This document shows, piece by piece, positions 60,201-63,108 of a stretch of 64,000 nt of DNA. This DNA comes from Paraescarpia echinospica (lineage: Eukaryota; Annelida; Polychaeta; Sabellida; Siboglinidae). The position numbers and the translations under genes are program-made. The first letter of the stretch is position 1, and every line of letters begins with the position of its first letter. The stretch spans positions 1,727,033 through 1,791,032 of the forward strand of contig CM034543.1 of assembly GCA_020002185.1 (NCBI GenBank), written 5' to 3'. Under the pieces are notes generated by a model. It did not search any database. It was not told the DNA's origin and worked only from the letters and a program-made list of their open reading frames with translations.

Positions 60201-62985
60201 CTCAGAGTTCATAAGTGTATCTCCATTGTGTGATGATGATGCACTATTTCTGCGACATACCGAGTATATAGTCTGGAGGACATCTTAGTGTTGCAGTCGG
60301 TCCCCCCAAAGTTTCTGCCATCTTGACCGGTCTTCTGCCAGCGTCTTGATGTCATTTTGTGACATCGTATACTCTCATTTATATGTGTATTGTGCGTGCG
60401 TGTTTGTGTGCATCCGTAATCAGATGTGTCACATACATACAGGTGTGTATGTAGTTATATATATATATACCTACTTATTCTTTAAACAGTTAGTGTATAG
60501 TGTGGCCAATGTTTGAATAAACCTTTCGTTCCACCCTGTACTGTTATTCTGACGTGTACACTTATTTGGAATGCAATAATAGTCATATATACTTGTTTCT
60601 CTTATATTGGCCAATGTTTGAATACACTTTTCATTCATTGATTCGTGCACATACTTCCCAGAGAAGTCGAGATGGTGTTCGATTGAACAGGTCTGCCAGG
60701 GAGAGAAGTGTAAAGCGCTTTGAGCTGTACTTAGGACATGATACTGCGCTATATGAGAACTTACCTTTACTTTGACTTTCACCGATAGAGTGGCTGAAGA
60801 GAGCAGTAAGAATCTGATGACCGTGGTGAATATCGCAGTGTGCTTCGGTCCCACTCTGATGCGTTCAAGGGAGGAGACAATGGCAGCGATATTGAACATC
60901 AAGTTCTGCAACATTGTTGTCGAGATCCTCATCGACAACTACGAGAAGGTAATATCTGTATGTATATAATATATTTATGTGGAGCACAGTGGCACAGTGG
61001 CTAGAGCATCGGATTCTTGACTGAGAGGACCTGGGTTCGAATCCTGTGCTGTGATGTCGAAACTTCGGCAAGTTTTCACTCTGCGTTGCTCCAGTTCACT
61101 CAGCTGTATGAATGAGTACCTAGCTATAGACAGTGGTGGATAGTTGTGTACGAATAGTCTTCGCGCATTAATTGCAGTGTGGCTTCCCAGAGAAGTTAAG
61201 ATGGTGTTCAAATTGAACGGATCTACCAGGGAGTAAAGTGTAAAGTGCATTGAGCTGTCCTAAGGATTGGATACTGTGCTATTTAAGAACTTATCAAATG
61301 ACTGCTGCATTGTGTGTTAGTGATATCAGTGAACAAATCAGATGATTATTTAAATTCTCTCACATTATGCAATATCCATATAGAAGTTTACAACCCTGTA
61401 CAATTTTTTGATATCTTCATTATTTCTGAAAAAATTCAATGTTTTGATATCAGAAAATTAGCATTGGATTTTATTTATTTCATCTTGTGACCAATAATCT
61501 TGAGGACTATAATTGATTGATAGCAACATGGCATAACATCAGATCCATTTAGGTATTGATGCGAAATAAAAAACTTATTTGACCCAAAAATGGTTTGTCA
61601 CTTCATGGGTGAGTGTAAGCCAGTTATTATTTAACTGATATGTTATTATTTAACTAATATAGTTGTGTGCAGATATTCAAGACGGCTCCCATGGGTGCTG
61701 ACATCACAAATTCACGAGTCCTGGGGGGTGCCACAGCATCGCCCCATCTCCCGTCACATGTCTACCCTAGCATGGTTGGGGGTGACACCCCCACACGCCC
61801 TCCATGCCCCGCTGACCAGAACAACTACGGCACGGAGGGGTCAGTCGCAAGTCTACGGATGCGGTGGCGGCCGTCTGGCGGCTACTACAATCAGATGTCT
61901 ATCGGTAAATTATTATTACTAACATTTCTACAGCACTAGTCTGTTCATAGGCACATAAACACATTGTAAAACGTACATGGAATCATAAGAAAGTTTAAGA
62001 AATAAAAAGTATATAAATGCCAGTAAATATAATATTAGATTAAGATTAAGAAGACTACTTATATTTTGTTCCTAAGATACATAACATGGTTTCTAATATA
62101 TTAAGATAATTAAATAAATAGTTGTAATATGTTAACATTAATTTAAATATTTATACAAAAGGTAGGTAAATATATTAATAAAATAAATGTCCATGAAGTG
62201 TCCTAAAGCACAGTCCCTCATTGGAAGTAAGCCAGAAAAATAAATAATTTTTAAGGAGAGTCTTGAACTTAGTGTCTATTTAATGCATGTGTTCTGGCAA
62301 AGAGGTCCAAAGAGTTGGTCCGGACACCAAGAAAGCCTGCCTGCGGTAGCCCTCTAGGTTGTAACTACCAGCAGGCAGGAGCAGGCAGGAGCAGGCGTCC
62401 AAACGTTTGCAGGTGACTGAGGTCTAGAAGATTAACACTAATAAATTCGGACTGGACATCATAACTTTAAGGAACATCTAATTGTCGCTGTGTAGTGCAG
62501 GGGCTAGAACTTCGCACCCTCAAACGAGAGAACCCGGGTTTGAATCCTGTGCTGCGGTGTCGAACCTTAGGCAAGTTCGTTTACTGTACGTTGCTCCAGT
62601 TCACTCAGCTATATAAATGAGTACCTGGCTATAGACAGTGGAGGGTATTTATGTATGTATTTATTTAATTGCATCATGGCTGAAGCTTCCCAGTGACGTT
62701 GAGATGGTGTTCGATTGAGCAGATCTGCCAGGGAGTAAAGTGTAAAGCGTTTTGAGCAACCCTAAAGACTGGATACTGCGCTATATAAGAACTTGCTTTT
62801 ACTGACTTTGTCACTGTGTTTTGCAGGAGGGGAGAGAACAAGCAGCACCAGCAGTAGCACGGAGTCCCTCGGCTCAAAGGGTTCTGTCACATGTCAGTCC
62901 AACTCCCTCATCGCCACCTCAGTCTTGTCGACAGACGCCAGCAAGTCACCAACGCAACGACGCATCAACAGCACTGCAGAGAGAT
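12097..62985 (+). CDS. Graf: GRAF/oligophrenin-family Rho GTPase-activating protein (BAR-PH-RhoGAP), 22 exons, 3' end outside window
   Basis: Seen: 22 exons with GT-AG borders join in phase to 694 codons plus one base. Conceptual residues about 1-250 are a BAR domain, 263-368 a PH domain, 383-565 a RhoGAP domain, then a Ser/Thr-rich linker. The catalytic arginine lies in [10 protein letters not shown] (about residue 410, near Arg412 of human GRAF1). The supporting Lys ([14 protein letters not shown], about 452) and Asn ([14 protein letters not shown], about 525) are present. Known: this family (ARHGAP26, ARHGAP10, ARHGAP42, OPHN1) senses membrane curvature through BAR-PH and stimulates GTP hydrolysis by RhoA/Cdc42 in endocytosis, adhesion and cytoskeletal control. 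Inferred: an invertebrate pro-orthologue of the vertebrate paralogues; which is closest is unresolved. GRAF1-3 end in an SH3 domain and OPHN1 does not; that exon would lie past the window. The coding sequence shows no break. Confidence 0.96.
14216..14235. repeat. (TA)n microsatellite
   Basis: A short pure TA run in intron 1. The rest of 12251-16300 shows no recognisable gene. Near 14903 CAGTGTTTCCC resembles a hAT terminus without a partner. Confidence 0.8.
15544..15652. repeat. Small inverted repeat (hairpin MITE-like)
   Basis: AAATAGTGACCCGGTTTG and its near-perfect reverse complement CAAACCGGGGCACTATTT enclose about 73 bp, itself containing the hairpin GCTGTGCG/CGCACAGC. The size and layout fit a very short foldback element. 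Confidence 0.6.
16317..16385 (+). repeat. SINE fragment (body)
   Basis: GATGCTTCCCAGAGAAGTTG through GTAAAGTGTAAAGCG matches the body of the SINE family seen at 56224-56495 and elsewhere. Confidence 0.75.
16689..17953 (+). mobile_element. hAT-like DNA transposon with BED-finger remnant
   Basis: The ends TAGTACTGGTTCGA (16689) and TCGAACCAGCACTA (ending 17953) are inverted repeats. The flanks TTAAGCAG and CTAAGCAG (16681-16688, 17954-17961) are an 8-bp duplication with one mismatch, the hAT signature. More than ten TCGATAC-type motifs crowd the left 230 bp, like hAT subterminal binding sites. A 70-bp segment with TTGGTGGCGCCAC is repeated at about 17145 and 17310. Confidence 0.85.
17391..17492 (+). 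pseudogene. zf-BED fragment of hAT transposase
   Basis: An open frame of 33 codons reads [20 protein letters not shown] then KRFS and a stop. The aromatic pair and C-x2-C are the first half of a BED zinc finger, the DNA-binding module of hAT transposases. The His half and catalytic domain are absent. Confidence 0.7.
18542..18637 (+). CDS. Graf: GRAF exon 2 (BAR)
   Basis: The acceptor is TTTTCTTGCAG and the donor is G|GTAAAT. It encodes residues 52-83, including [20 protein letters not shown], which aligns with the conserved BAR segment of GRAF1/OPHN1. Phase 1 at both ends. Confidence 0.95.
18650..19110. repeat. Pyrimidine-rich stretch in intron 2
   Basis: About 450 bp, strongly biased to C and T on the plus strand, begins just after the exon 2 donor. 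It has no tandem period. The long open frame over it is a by-product of the composition. Confidence 0.6.
19908..19990 (+). repeat. tRNA-like module (left arm, copy 1)
   Basis: TAGCTCAGTGGGTAGG resembles a pol III A box and GGTTCAATCC a B box, about 55 bases apart as in tRNA. The acceptor stem does not pair, so it is not a functional tRNA gene. Confidence 0.6.
20458..20542 (-). repeat. tRNA-like module (right arm, copy 1)
   Basis: Inverted counterpart of the module in the left arm, with the same A-box-like and B-box-like elements on the minus strand. Confidence 0.6.
21980..22531. repeat. 91-bp tandem array, 6 copies
   Basis: Units starting ATGCACTTTGAGATCAATAG recur every 91 bp and are almost identical. 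Upstream, near 21195, CAGTGTTCCCGTAAGGG resembles a hAT end without a partner. Confidence 0.95.
22985..23260 (-). repeat. Dispersed repeat family A, copy 1
   Basis: It matches, in inverse orientation, about 38850-39065 and 56050-56225, and in the same orientation about 42440-42690. Shared landmarks are AACATTCAGTTTCAAAACAA, the TCAACAT-GTCTTAA end and a TTTGATGTTCAACGATGTCC block. No ends could be fixed. Confidence 0.7.
23488..23959. mobile_element. 472-bp nonautonomous DNA transposon, 8-bp TSD
   Basis: The termini CATCCTCGC and GCGAGGATG are inverted. GGATACTG stands immediately outside both (23480-23487, 23960-23967), a perfect 8-bp target duplication. Subterminal CCCTGGCTGATC (about 23528) pairs with GATCAGCCAGGG (about 23890). 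Eight-base duplications are made by hAT and P-type elements; the termini do not decide between them. A truncated copy lies at 8828-9094. Confidence 0.85.
24230..24291 (+). CDS. Graf: GRAF exon 3 (BAR)
   Basis: The acceptor is TTCTGTTTTAG and the donor is ATG|GTAAGT. It encodes residues 84-104, [19 protein letters not shown], equivalent to the helix around LQEFATVLRNLEDER in human GRAF1. It ends in phase 0. Confidence 0.93.
24857..25085 (+). repeat. tRNA-derived SINE copy
   Basis: It carries the A-box-like GTGGCTAGAGCATCGGA, a decayed B box (GGTTAAAATCC) and the body TGAGTACCTGGCTGTAAACAG. It is truncated before the tail. It ends about 85 bp before exon 4. Confidence 0.8.
25171..25242 (+). 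CDS. Graf: GRAF exon 4 (BAR)
   Basis: 24 codons (residues 105-128). [16 protein letters not shown] is nearly identical to the family signature PLEKFRKEQIGAAK. The acceptor is TTCTGTTCTCAG and the donor is AAG|GTGTGT. A SINE copy ends about 85 bp upstream. Confidence 0.96.
25602..25703 (+). CDS. Graf: GRAF exon 5 (BAR)
   Basis: 34 codons (129-162). [20 protein letters not shown] matches the GRAF segment KKKYDKETEKYCGILEKHLN. The acceptor is GTTCCGCTTCAG and the donor is GAG|GTGAGT, phase 0 at both ends. Confidence 0.96.
25801..25890. repeat. 23-bp tandem array, 4 copies
   Basis: Units of ATGAGTGCAATGGTAGGTAC plus AGT, starting about 100 bp after the exon 5 donor. Confidence 0.9.
27120..28260 (-). 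pseudogene. Non-LTR reverse transcriptase, split by a TTAA element
   Basis: The minus strand reads [19 protein letters not shown] (block A) at 28130-28200, then a 702-bp insertion, then KVVYNM and [18 protein letters not shown], continuing to a decayed YADD-like box near 27130. Several stops and frame changes are present. Removing the insertion would place the halves in the normal order. Confidence 0.75.
27397..28098. mobile_element. 702-bp TTAA-flanked element nested in the RT
   Basis: TTAA borders lie at 27393-27396 and 28099-28102. The ends GGGGAGGCTTGGATC and the inverse of GGCCCGAGCCTCCCC match at 12-13 positions. No coding region was seen. It is nonautonomous and of the piggyBac/Kolobok target type. 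Confidence 0.85.
29236..29346 (+). CDS. Graf: GRAF exon 6 (BAR)
   Basis: 37 codons (163-199) with [19 protein letters not shown], matching the highly conserved VQEVQERKMFEFVEP. The acceptor is GTTTTCTTGCAG and the donor is ACG|GTATGA (a weaker +5 position). Phase 0 at both ends. Confidence 0.96.
29347..30737. other. Intron 6 without recognised elements
   Basis: It contains a short (GTAT)n run near 29375 and a duplicated GGGTTTAGGGTTCATACCAG-like segment near 29495-29530. I see nothing else. Confidence 0.5.
30738..30780 (+). CDS. Graf: GRAF exon 7 (BAR, short exon)
   Basis: 43 bases encoding [14 protein letters not shown] plus one base, aligning with LLAFLQGLFTFYHHG of GRAF1. The acceptor is ACTGTTGTAG and the donor is G|GTGAGA. 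A TAA-flanked transposon begins only 26 bp after the exon, inside the intron. Confidence 0.92.
31091..32423 (+). mobile_element. Tc1-like transposon, inactive
   Basis: TA borders (31089-31090, 32424-32425) and inverted repeats of about 115 bp containing AAAGGAACAAATATTGGGGA flank a plus-strand transposase. The right repeat has a few substitutions relative to the left. Its size (1333 bp) is slightly short for Tc1 because of an internal deletion. Confidence 0.92.
31325..32160 (+). pseudogene. Tc1-type transposase, deleted and with both catalytic Asp changed
   Basis: The N-terminal paired-like helix-turn-helix is intact (31370-31700). The first catalytic motif reads FTNESRF where the family has FTDESRF. 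The frame then jumps: between about 31858 and 31861 roughly 80-90 codons are missing, and the next motif reads NNARPHTAR where the family has DNARPHTAR. The C-terminal part, [17 protein letters not shown], keeps the third acidic residue. It is dead by deletion, frameshift and two Asp-to-Asn changes. Confidence 0.9.
32730..34470. repeat. 67-bp tandem array, about 26 copies
   Basis: The unit contains CTCATTGTCTTAGTGGTACA and CCTGTTGCTTTGGATGG. The first six units (to about 33130) are near-identical; the later ones carry GATACACTTC and mix AAACT/CCATC and TTACT/TTGCT variants. It ends 77 bp before exon 8. All the 61-codon frames over it are repeat artefacts. Confidence 0.97.
34548..34609 (+). 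CDS. Graf: GRAF exon 8 (BAR)
   Basis: The split Gly codon is completed, then [20 protein letters not shown] follows, equivalent to GYELAKDFGDFKTQLTISIQ. The acceptor is TTTCTGTTCAG and the donor is AAA|GTAAGG. It lies 78 bp after the end of the 67-bp array. Confidence 0.93.
34690..34915 (+). repeat. tRNA-derived SINE copy feeding exon 9 acceptor
   Basis: Body (TGAATGACCATCTGGCTATA) to tail (GTAAAGCGCTTTGAGCC, then CTATATGAGAACTTACC). The CT-rich tail runs without a break into the polypyrimidine tract and AG of exon 9. Confidence 0.85.
34921..34983 (+). CDS. Graf: GRAF exon 9 (end of BAR)
   Basis: 21 codons (235-255), [20 protein letters not shown], matching TRNRFEGTRSEVESLMKKMK. The acceptor CTTCTCGTTTCAG lies in a tract derived from a SINE tail. 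Two in-phase donors are possible: GAG|GTTAGG after 34983, or ACG|GTAATT after 34995, which would add four residues (VRGT). Confidence 0.92.
35085..35165 (-). repeat. L2-like SINE tail (minus strand)
   Basis: (AAT)n followed by ATTTTATAAAGTGCCATATC resembles the inverted end (GCGCTATATAAGAA...ATT) of SINE/LINE tails seen at 47796-47900. The flanking 34984-35408 is A/T-rich without other content. Confidence 0.45.
35409..36085. mobile_element. Foldback element with GGGTAGCC termini
   Basis: Arms of about 280 bp pair across the element: GGGTAGCC...CACTACTC at the left, GAGTAGTGGCTGGCTACCC at the right. Inner blocks GTGCAGTAAGGTGGTTTTGG/CCAAAACCACCTTATTGCAC and AACAACTGTATGTGTGATCA/its inverse also pair. 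No clear target duplication and no coding region. Confidence 0.8.
37021..37254. mobile_element. MITE, GGGATCATCTCAG termini (copy 2)
   Basis: 234 bp with inverted ends GGGATCATCTCAGAATGTCG and TGCATTCTGAGATGATCCC, flanked by TAA on both sides (37018-37020, 37255-37257). The 3-bp TAA duplication and GGG ends fit PIF/Harbinger. Copy 1 is at 10698. Confidence 0.85.
37779..38380. repeat. 26-bp tandem array, about 23 copies
   Basis: The unit contains GGTCATGATTAATCCACAAG, and its right-hand copies are more diverged. It lies in intron 9, about 280 bp before exon 10. Confidence 0.95.
38660..38723 (+). CDS. Graf: GRAF exon 10 (BAR-PH junction)
   Basis: Residues 256-276 plus one base. [18 protein letters not shown] corresponds to ISPYTMEGYLYVQEK, where the PH domain starts. 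The acceptor is TATTTCTCCGCAG and the donor is A|GTGAGT. Confidence 0.93.
38850..39065 (+). repeat. Dispersed repeat family A, copy 2
   Basis: Inverse of 22985-23260; contains AAAGTTTGTTTTGAAAGTGG and a TCAACATAGTGATTATAGTC end. The remainder of the intron to 40229 shows no recognisable feature. Confidence 0.7.
40869..40950 (+). repeat. tRNA-like module (left arm, copy 2)
   Basis: Same A-box-like and B-box-like spacing as at 19908, with substitutions in the D-arm region (GTGCGATGG). Confidence 0.55.
41398..41482 (-). repeat. tRNA-like module (right arm, copy 2)
   Basis: Inverted counterpart of the left module. The A-box-like part has decayed (CTACTGAGCAAGCCGG on the plus strand), showing independent drift of the arms. 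Confidence 0.5.
42440..42690 (-). repeat. Dispersed repeat family A, copy 3
   Basis: Same orientation as 22985-23260, sharing AAACATCCAGTTTCAAAACA and GATATTCAAAGATGTCCCAT. A partial further copy lies at about 43190-43245. Confidence 0.7.
42801..43153. repeat. 27-bp tandem array, 13 copies
   Basis: The unit contains CAGCCTGTGAGGTTGAATGT. Period 27 keeps a frame, so the minus strand reads a nine-residue TFNLTGCxY repeat; nothing supports its translation. Confidence 0.95.
43250..44165 (+). pseudogene. Non-LTR retrotransposon 3' end (RT C-terminus and tail)
   Basis: The plus strand reads [40 protein letters not shown] and [12 protein letters not shown] then FPQLTYC, the typical stretch after the RT palm (FLGV-x-ID and Y-x3-FPQLTYC) in CR1/RTE-type elements, with stops. 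It decays after 43560 and ends in a (TTTGAT)-like tail at about 44140-44162. The start near 43250 is a 5' truncation. Confidence 0.8.
44329..44426 (+). CDS. Graf: GRAF exon 11 (PH)
   Basis: Residues 277-309: [20 protein letters not shown] aligns with SWVKHYCTYQRDSKQITMVP, PH strands 2-4. The acceptor is GGTGTTACAG and the donor is GGG|GTGAGT. It ends in phase 0. Confidence 0.94.
44427..45150. other. Intron 11, 5' part without recognised elements
   Basis: A/T-rich DNA after the exon 11 donor. A short G run lies at 45056-45062. I see no element until the 32-bp array. Confidence 0.5.
45151..46548. repeat. 32-bp tandem array, about 44 copies
   Basis: The unit is TGTCCTATCTAGCTGCCATA plus TCTCTCCTTAAA. 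Deletion variants lacking one or two CT steps recur in blocks, and two stretches (about 45285-45420 and 45770-45900) show the same order of variants, suggesting block duplication. Confidence 0.97.
46790..46884 (+). CDS. Graf: GRAF exon 12 (PH), 3' end duplicated into an intronic array
   Basis: Residues 310-340 plus two bases. [20 protein letters not shown] matches [19 protein letters not shown]. The acceptor is CCCTTTTGTAG and the donor is GACAG|GTGGGT. The last 17 exonic bases and the donor are the first unit of a roughly 75-bp tandem array, so further copies of this exon-intron border lie downstream. Confidence 0.95.
46868..47600. repeat. Roughly 75-bp array seeded by the exon 12 / intron 12 border
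   Basis: Ten units begin with ATCAAAGTACAAGACAG, the last 17 bases of exon 12, followed by GTGGGTA and CA-rich intron sequence. Units are 69, 75 or 77 bp. The bases at the splice position are GT in units 1, 2, 4, 5, 6 and 8, GC in units 3, 7 and 9, and AC in unit 10. The exon frame stays open through the array to 47707. Confidence 0.93.
47610..47795. repeat. 20-bp TGCTCAG array, first block
   Basis: The unit is CTCAGTGCTGTGGTGTGTTG with variants. It continues after an interruption at 47935. Frames over it (Cys-Ser-Val-Leu repeats) are artefacts. Confidence 0.93.
47796..47930 (-). repeat. SINE/LINE tail inserted in the 20-bp array
   Basis: (AAT)n then TTCTTATATAGCGCCCCATC and GGGGCGCTTTACAATGG: an inverted hairpin-like 3' tail (GTAAAGCGCCCC...GGGGCGCTATATAAG on the minus strand) of the L2/SINE type, splitting the array. 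Confidence 0.7.
47935..48503. repeat. 20-bp TGCTCAG array, second block, ending at exon 13 acceptor
   Basis: About 28 units. Each contains TTGCTCAG followed by T, so each has an AG in acceptor-like position. The last unit reads TTGCTAG and is the acceptor used for exon 13. Confidence 0.93.
48505..48586 (+). CDS. Graf: GRAF exon 13 (PH C-terminal helix)
   Basis: Residues 341-368: [20 protein letters not shown] matches ITMQALSEEDRRLWMEAMDG, the closing PH helix. The acceptor GTGTTGCTAG is the last, diverged unit of a 20-bp tandem array and has no ordinary polypyrimidine tract. The donor is CCA|GTGAGT. Confidence 0.95.
49300..49615 (+). repeat. Dispersed repeat family B, copy 1
   Basis: It resembles 58380-58700: both run from a GCCATAGCA segment through GATTCCACAGA, ACTTCATTTGTT and GAAGCAACATTTAAAAAG-like blocks to ATTTCT-CAAAAT. 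Divergence is substantial. The rest of 48587-49872 shows no recognisable feature. Confidence 0.6.
49873..49909 (+). CDS. Graf: GRAF exon 14 (PH-RhoGAP linker)
   Basis: 37 bases: [12 protein letters not shown] plus one base. The acceptor is TTCTTTTGTAG and the donor is A|GTAAGT. It matches the variable linker after EPVYN in GRAF1. It is supported mainly by phase and splice sites because the segment is short. Confidence 0.83.
51024..51620 (+). pseudogene. Coiled-coil reading frame of the CAGGG-ended element, broken by stops
   Basis: One plus-strand frame runs from 51024 with stops at 51207-51209 and 51423-51425. It encodes [17 protein letters not shown], then a Lys/Glu-rich stretch and an 11-residue repeat ([11 protein letters not shown]) with strong heptad-like leucines, ending at 51618. 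The second stop is a CAG-to-TAG change inside the repeat. Function unknown; it lies where the transposase C-terminus or an accessory protein would be. Confidence 0.5.
51288..51490 (+). repeat. 33-bp coding tandem repeat, about 6-7 copies
   Basis: The unit contains CAGTTGACCACTGAAGCTGA. Period 33 conserves the frame. One copy lacks GAAGCT-type bases (51402-51418, a 9-bp deletion that stays in frame). Confidence 0.9.
52127..54085. repeat. 59-bp tandem array, about 33 copies
   Basis: The unit contains AACTCCCATAGATCACACAG and ACCAAGTAGTAACCACATG. ATAGATC and ATAGACC variants are segregated in blocks. Because the unit lacks stops on the minus strand in any phase, frames up to 364 codons appear there; they are artefacts. 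Confidence 0.97.
54365..54440. repeat. Alternating purine-pyrimidine tract
   Basis: GTGTGTGCGTG...GCATGCATG...GTGCGTACG: nested short palindromes of the Z-DNA-prone kind. The rest of 54086-55371 shows only a partial family A match at about 54690-54790. Confidence 0.55.
55372..55434 (+). CDS. Graf: GRAF exon 15 (RhoGAP start)
   Basis: Residues 381-401: [20 protein letters not shown] aligns with QLDSIGFSIIRKCIHAVETR, RhoGAP helix A. The acceptor is CATTGTCAG and the donor is G|GTCAGT. It follows a 5.5-kb intron carrying the CAGGG-ended element and the 59-bp array. Confidence 0.93.
56050..56223 (+). repeat. Dispersed repeat family A, copy 4
   Basis: Contains ATAAAGCTTGTTTTGAAACTGG and ends in TTCAACATAGTTAGTACAGTCTTAG, matching 38850-39065. 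A SINE is inserted directly at its end. Confidence 0.7.
56224..56495 (+). repeat. tRNA-derived SINE, near full body
   Basis: It starts at the B box (GTTCGAATCC), then TGAATGATTACCTGGCTGTA, and ends with GTGTAAACGCTTTGAATAG, GGACTGGATACTGCACTATA and a CTTTACTTTACTTTTT tail. Confidence 0.85.
56825..56958 (+). repeat. SINE, 3' half
   Basis: From GGGTGCTTCCCGGAGAAGTT to the tail ATATAAGAACTTACCTTTAC. The 5' half including pol III boxes is missing. Confidence 0.85.
57094..57168 (+). CDS. Graf: GRAF exon 16 (RhoGAP arginine finger), 3' end duplicated into an intronic array
   Basis: Residues 402-426: [19 protein letters not shown] contains the catalytic arginine finger (YR, about residue 410). The acceptor is GGTGTTGACAG and the donor is G|GTAAGT. 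Its final 40 bases plus the donor found a 51-bp tandem array in the next intron. Confidence 0.95.
57129..57535. repeat. 51-bp array seeded by the exon 16 / intron 16 border
   Basis: Eight units reproduce the last 40 bases of exon 16 (AGATTAACAAACTCACATCT and GGGCCTCG) followed by GTAAGTCATTGA. Splice-position bases are GTAAGT in units 1, 3 and 4, GTAAAT in 2 and 7, GTTAGT in 6, GCATGT in 5 and ATAAAT in 8. Spacing is 50-52 bp (about 39-43 for the shortened unit 6). Just past the true donor the exon frame meets a stop (TAA at 57196-57198). Confidence 0.9.
57676..57763 (+). CDS. Graf: GRAF exon 17 (RhoGAP)
   Basis: Residues 427-455: [16 protein letters not shown] matches [16 protein letters not shown], including the conserved RhoGAP lysine. 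The acceptor is AATTTGGCAG and the donor is AG|GTAAAT, phase 2. A SINE copy starts about 100 bp into the next intron. Confidence 0.95.
57862..58075 (+). repeat. tRNA-derived SINE copy
   Basis: From GTTCATTCAGCTGTATAAAT to GTTATATAAGAACTTACTTT, lacking the tRNA head. It ends 50 bp before exon 18. Confidence 0.85.
58126..58184 (+). CDS. Graf: GRAF exon 18 (RhoGAP)
   Basis: Residues 456-475: [20 protein letters not shown] matches the RhoGAP box R-x-LPxPL-M. The acceptor is TTGTTTCAG and the donor is A|GTAAGT. Confidence 0.94.
58380..58700 (+). repeat. Dispersed repeat family B, copy 2
   Basis: Counterpart of 49300-49615, starting at ATGACCCGCCATAGCA and ending at GTATTTCTGTCAAAATC. Confidence 0.6.
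58742..59180 (+). pseudogene. Non-LTR retrotransposon ORF2 C-terminal fragment
   Basis: The plus strand reads [40 protein letters not shown] and [16 protein letters not shown], the conserved tail (YGCExWxL, GHVKRH, GRPRxxW-x-DDIEEW) of RTE/CR1-like ORF2 proteins. A stop at 59066-59068 replaces the expected Trp codon, then [13 protein letters not shown] continues. It is truncated at the 5' side and lies 145 bp before exon 19. Confidence 0.88.
59325..59430 (+). CDS. Graf: GRAF exon 19 (RhoGAP)
   Basis: Residues 476-510: [20 protein letters not shown] and LIAHLHR match VSEIHSLVHRLPEKNRQMLQ and LMNHL. The acceptor is GTGTGATTGTAG and the donor is AG|GTTTGT. It lies about 150 bp after a non-LTR retrotransposon C-terminal fragment. 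Confidence 0.94.
59513..60215. repeat. 52-bp tandem array, about 13 copies
   Basis: The unit contains TTCATAAGTGTATCTCCTTC and GGTGTCAGTGTCCTCTTGC. The middle six copies are near-identical and the right-hand ones carry CTCCCTGG and TTCTGGC variants. Confidence 0.95.
60647..60775 (+). repeat. SINE, 3' half feeding exon 20 acceptor
   Basis: From ACTTCCCAGAGAAGTCGAGA to GCTATATGAGAACTTACCTT. The tail TTTACTTTGACTTTC leads directly into the acceptor at 60788. Confidence 0.85.
60789..60948 (+). CDS. Graf: GRAF exon 20 (RhoGAP end)
   Basis: Residues 511-564: [18 protein letters not shown] carries the conserved Asn and [20 protein letters not shown] matches IKFQNIVIEILIENHEK. The acceptor TTTCACCGATAG lies directly after a SINE tail. 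The donor is AAG|GTAATA, phase 0. Confidence 0.96.
60981..61292 (+). repeat. Full-length tRNA-derived SINE
   Basis: Intact-looking head: A box GTGGCTAGAGCATCGGA (60998) and B box GGTTCGAATCC (61033) about 35 bp apart, then the family body and the end GGATTGGATACTGTGCTATT. The tail is short. This is the best copy for defining the family. Confidence 0.9.
61673..61904 (+). CDS. Graf: GRAF exon 21 (post-GAP linker)
   Basis: Residues 565-641 plus one base. [19 protein letters not shown] continues directly from the GAP end. The rest is rich in Gly, Pro and Ser and low in predicted order. The acceptor is AGTTGTGTGCAG and the donor is G|GTAAAT. Similarity to vertebrate GRAF is weak here, as expected for the variable linker. 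Confidence 0.85.
61905..62440 (-). repeat. Diverged SINE/LINE-like repeat
   Basis: It begins TTATTATTACTAACATTTCT, A/T-rich, and contains GAGGTCCAAAGAGTTGGTCC, then AGCAGGCAGG direct repeats at 62371-62395. It resembles the minus-strand L2-tail repeats at 35085 and 47796. Assignment is weak. Confidence 0.35.
62493..62805 (+). repeat. tRNA-derived SINE feeding exon 22 acceptor
   Basis: Head (CAGGGGCTAGAACTTCGCAC, GGTTTGAATCC), body and end (GCGCTATATAAGAACTTGC). The tail TTTTACTGACTTTGTCACTG continues into the acceptor of exon 22 at 62826. Confidence 0.88.
62827..62985 (+). CDS. Graf: GRAF exon 22 (Ser/Thr-rich linker), last exon seen
   Basis: Residues 642-694 plus one base. It begins [20 protein letters not shown], a low-complexity Ser/Thr tract. 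The acceptor TGTGTTTTGCAG follows a SINE tail. The chosen donor is T|GTGAGT at 62985. The frame stays open to 63161 but would then run into a transposon, so the splice is preferred. Downstream exons are outside the window. Confidence 0.82.
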
Positions 62986-63108
62986 GTGAGTCAGTCAGTG
63001 GCACCTCCCAACATCCGATATACATACAAGTGAATGGTTTAAGGGCACAATGCGATATATCCATACTGTTGGTTTTGAGAAAAACTATCTTTTGTGTTTC
63101 ACCCTTAA

